NCBI RefSeq assembly: GCF_020103695.1
Contig: NZ_JAHXBF010000001.1
Span: 620,001 to 684,000 of the forward strand
Length of the DNA: 64,000 nt
DNA from: Hyalangium versicolor
GTDB lineage: Bacteria > Myxococcota > Myxococcia > Myxococcales > Myxococcaceae
Direction of reading: 5' to 3'
The translations under genes and the position numbers were made by a program. Of this stretch, positions 63,552 to 64,000 are shown piece by piece. Below the pieces are notes generated by a model. It searched no databases and was not told where the DNA came from. It was given only the letters and a program-made list of their open reading frames with translations. Positions within the stretch are counted from its first letter, which is position 1; the number at the start of each line of letters is the position of its first letter.

Positions 63552-64000
63552 CTAGAGGCCGTTCCTTTCGCCTCGGCGCAGTCTACGCAATCGCTTCCAG
63601 GGGCGCGATGCCGCCATGAGCAGGGCGAGCCAGGGGAACAGCTGGCTCGGCAGCGCAGCAGCATGGCAGCCACACCCCACGTCCACTTTGGAGTCGTCCG
63701 GAGCGAAGCTCACGGTCTGTTGCTCGGTGAGCCTGTCCCCGCTCGCGTTGACGCACCAGACGAGCGCCTCCAGTGTTTCGCGGGACTGCGTGGAGGCCTG
63801 GGCGGTGATCTTCACCGTCACGGGTGAGCCCTTGCTCAGCTCTGGGAGAGTGAAGCCCTCTCCGCTCGGAGTCAGGGGCTTGTCATCGATGATCGGCTCG
63901 AGGGACATCAGGCCATTGCCCGAAAGCATCAGCACGCCATCGGTGATGGGGGCGTCGCCCGAGTTCGACACCGTCACCTCGAACTCCACCACCGTGCCGG
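63552..64000 (-). CDS. C-terminal part of a MYXO-CTERM-like surface protein
   Basis: The frame is open to the window edge; GTG 63992 is internal, since the preceding codons give GT before VVEFEVTVSNSGDAP, the usual start of a DUF11/CARDB-type repeat. One such repeat is visible. The end of the protein holds VDVGCGCHAAALPSQLF, a hydrophobic stretch and an Arg/Lys-rich tail (WKRLRRLRRGERNGL), matching the Cys-membrane helix-Arg layout of MYXO-CTERM, although the helix is short and Trp/Pro-containing. The downstream barrel gene starts 6 bases later. It is the counterpart of the protein at 40557-43673. Confidence 0.75.
   Translation of the reverse strand, partial: GTVVEFEVTVSNSGDAPITDGVLMLSGNGLMSLEPIIDDKPLTPSGEGFTLPELSKGSPVTVKITAQASTQSRETLEALVWCVNASGDRLTEQQTVSFAPDDSKVDVGCGCHAAALPSQLFPWLALLMAASRPWKRLRRLRRGERNGL

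Overview
The window is high-GC (roughly 65-72% in most genes) bacterial chromosome. It almost certainly comes from a myxobacterium of the suborder Cystobacterineae (Myxococcus, Archangium, Cystobacter, Hyalangium, Stigmatella or a close relative). The evidence is a romR polarity regulator, an encapsulin ferritin cargo ending in LTVGNLRR, two proteins with MYXO-CTERM-type sorting tails, a LexA box matching the Myxococcus consensus, FecR-fold surface proteins, a Ser/Thr kinase with an AgmX/PglI-type C-terminus, and many hybrid sensor kinases. No rRNA, tRNA, insertion sequence, CRISPR array or replication origin was seen.

Layout. 1-1168: a low-GC pair, a JAMM/DUF4329-like protein cut by the window edge and a small lipoprotein. 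1181-4600: a TPR-zincin protein, a lone receiver and groEL under a CIRCE operator, closed by a strong terminator. 4600-10338: a hybrid kinase, the encapsulin cargo encC, a diguanylate cyclase, a double CheW-domain protein and romR. 10386-20356: housekeeping genes, namely valS with a histone-H1-like tail, nadC, a phosphodiesterase, a thioesterase, glpX, a START-like protein, a 58-residue protein behind a long leader, and a DraG-like hydrolase. 20456-25910: eno, surE, a LysM-M23 lipoprotein, a CsgG-like/beta-barrel protein and a TPR lipoprotein. 26003-27822: a lower-GC ATPase plus TOPRIM-like pair that looks like a defence or DNA-repair insertion, convergent with lexA.

28705-43673 is a single 15-kb co-directional block. 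It holds two sensor kinases, a FecR-domain protein, an Ig-like secreted protein, a large outer-membrane barrel and a MYXO-CTERM protein. At the right end (57543-64000, minus strand) a second block repeats this logic with different parts: a MYXO-CTERM-like protein, a fused Ig/barrel protein, a carboxypeptidase-regulatory-like protein, a FecR lipoprotein and an active Ser/Thr kinase, mostly linked by 4-base start/stop overlaps. The two blocks look like paralogous kinase-coupled envelope systems, and I have no name for them.

Between them lie a receiver-DUF4388 protein, a VOC protein, an MshEN/proline-rich protein, an HtrA protease followed by a predicted pseudokinase that carries a displaced DFG motif, a receiver-ATPase protein without a phosphoacceptor histidine, speB, and a four-gene operon (hexapeptide acyltransferase, fatty-acid desaturase, ATP-grasp ligase, quinone oxidoreductase) that could make or modify a lipid-like metabolite. 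A hairpin repeat family occurs in the intergenic regions near 14.9 kb and 57.4 kb.
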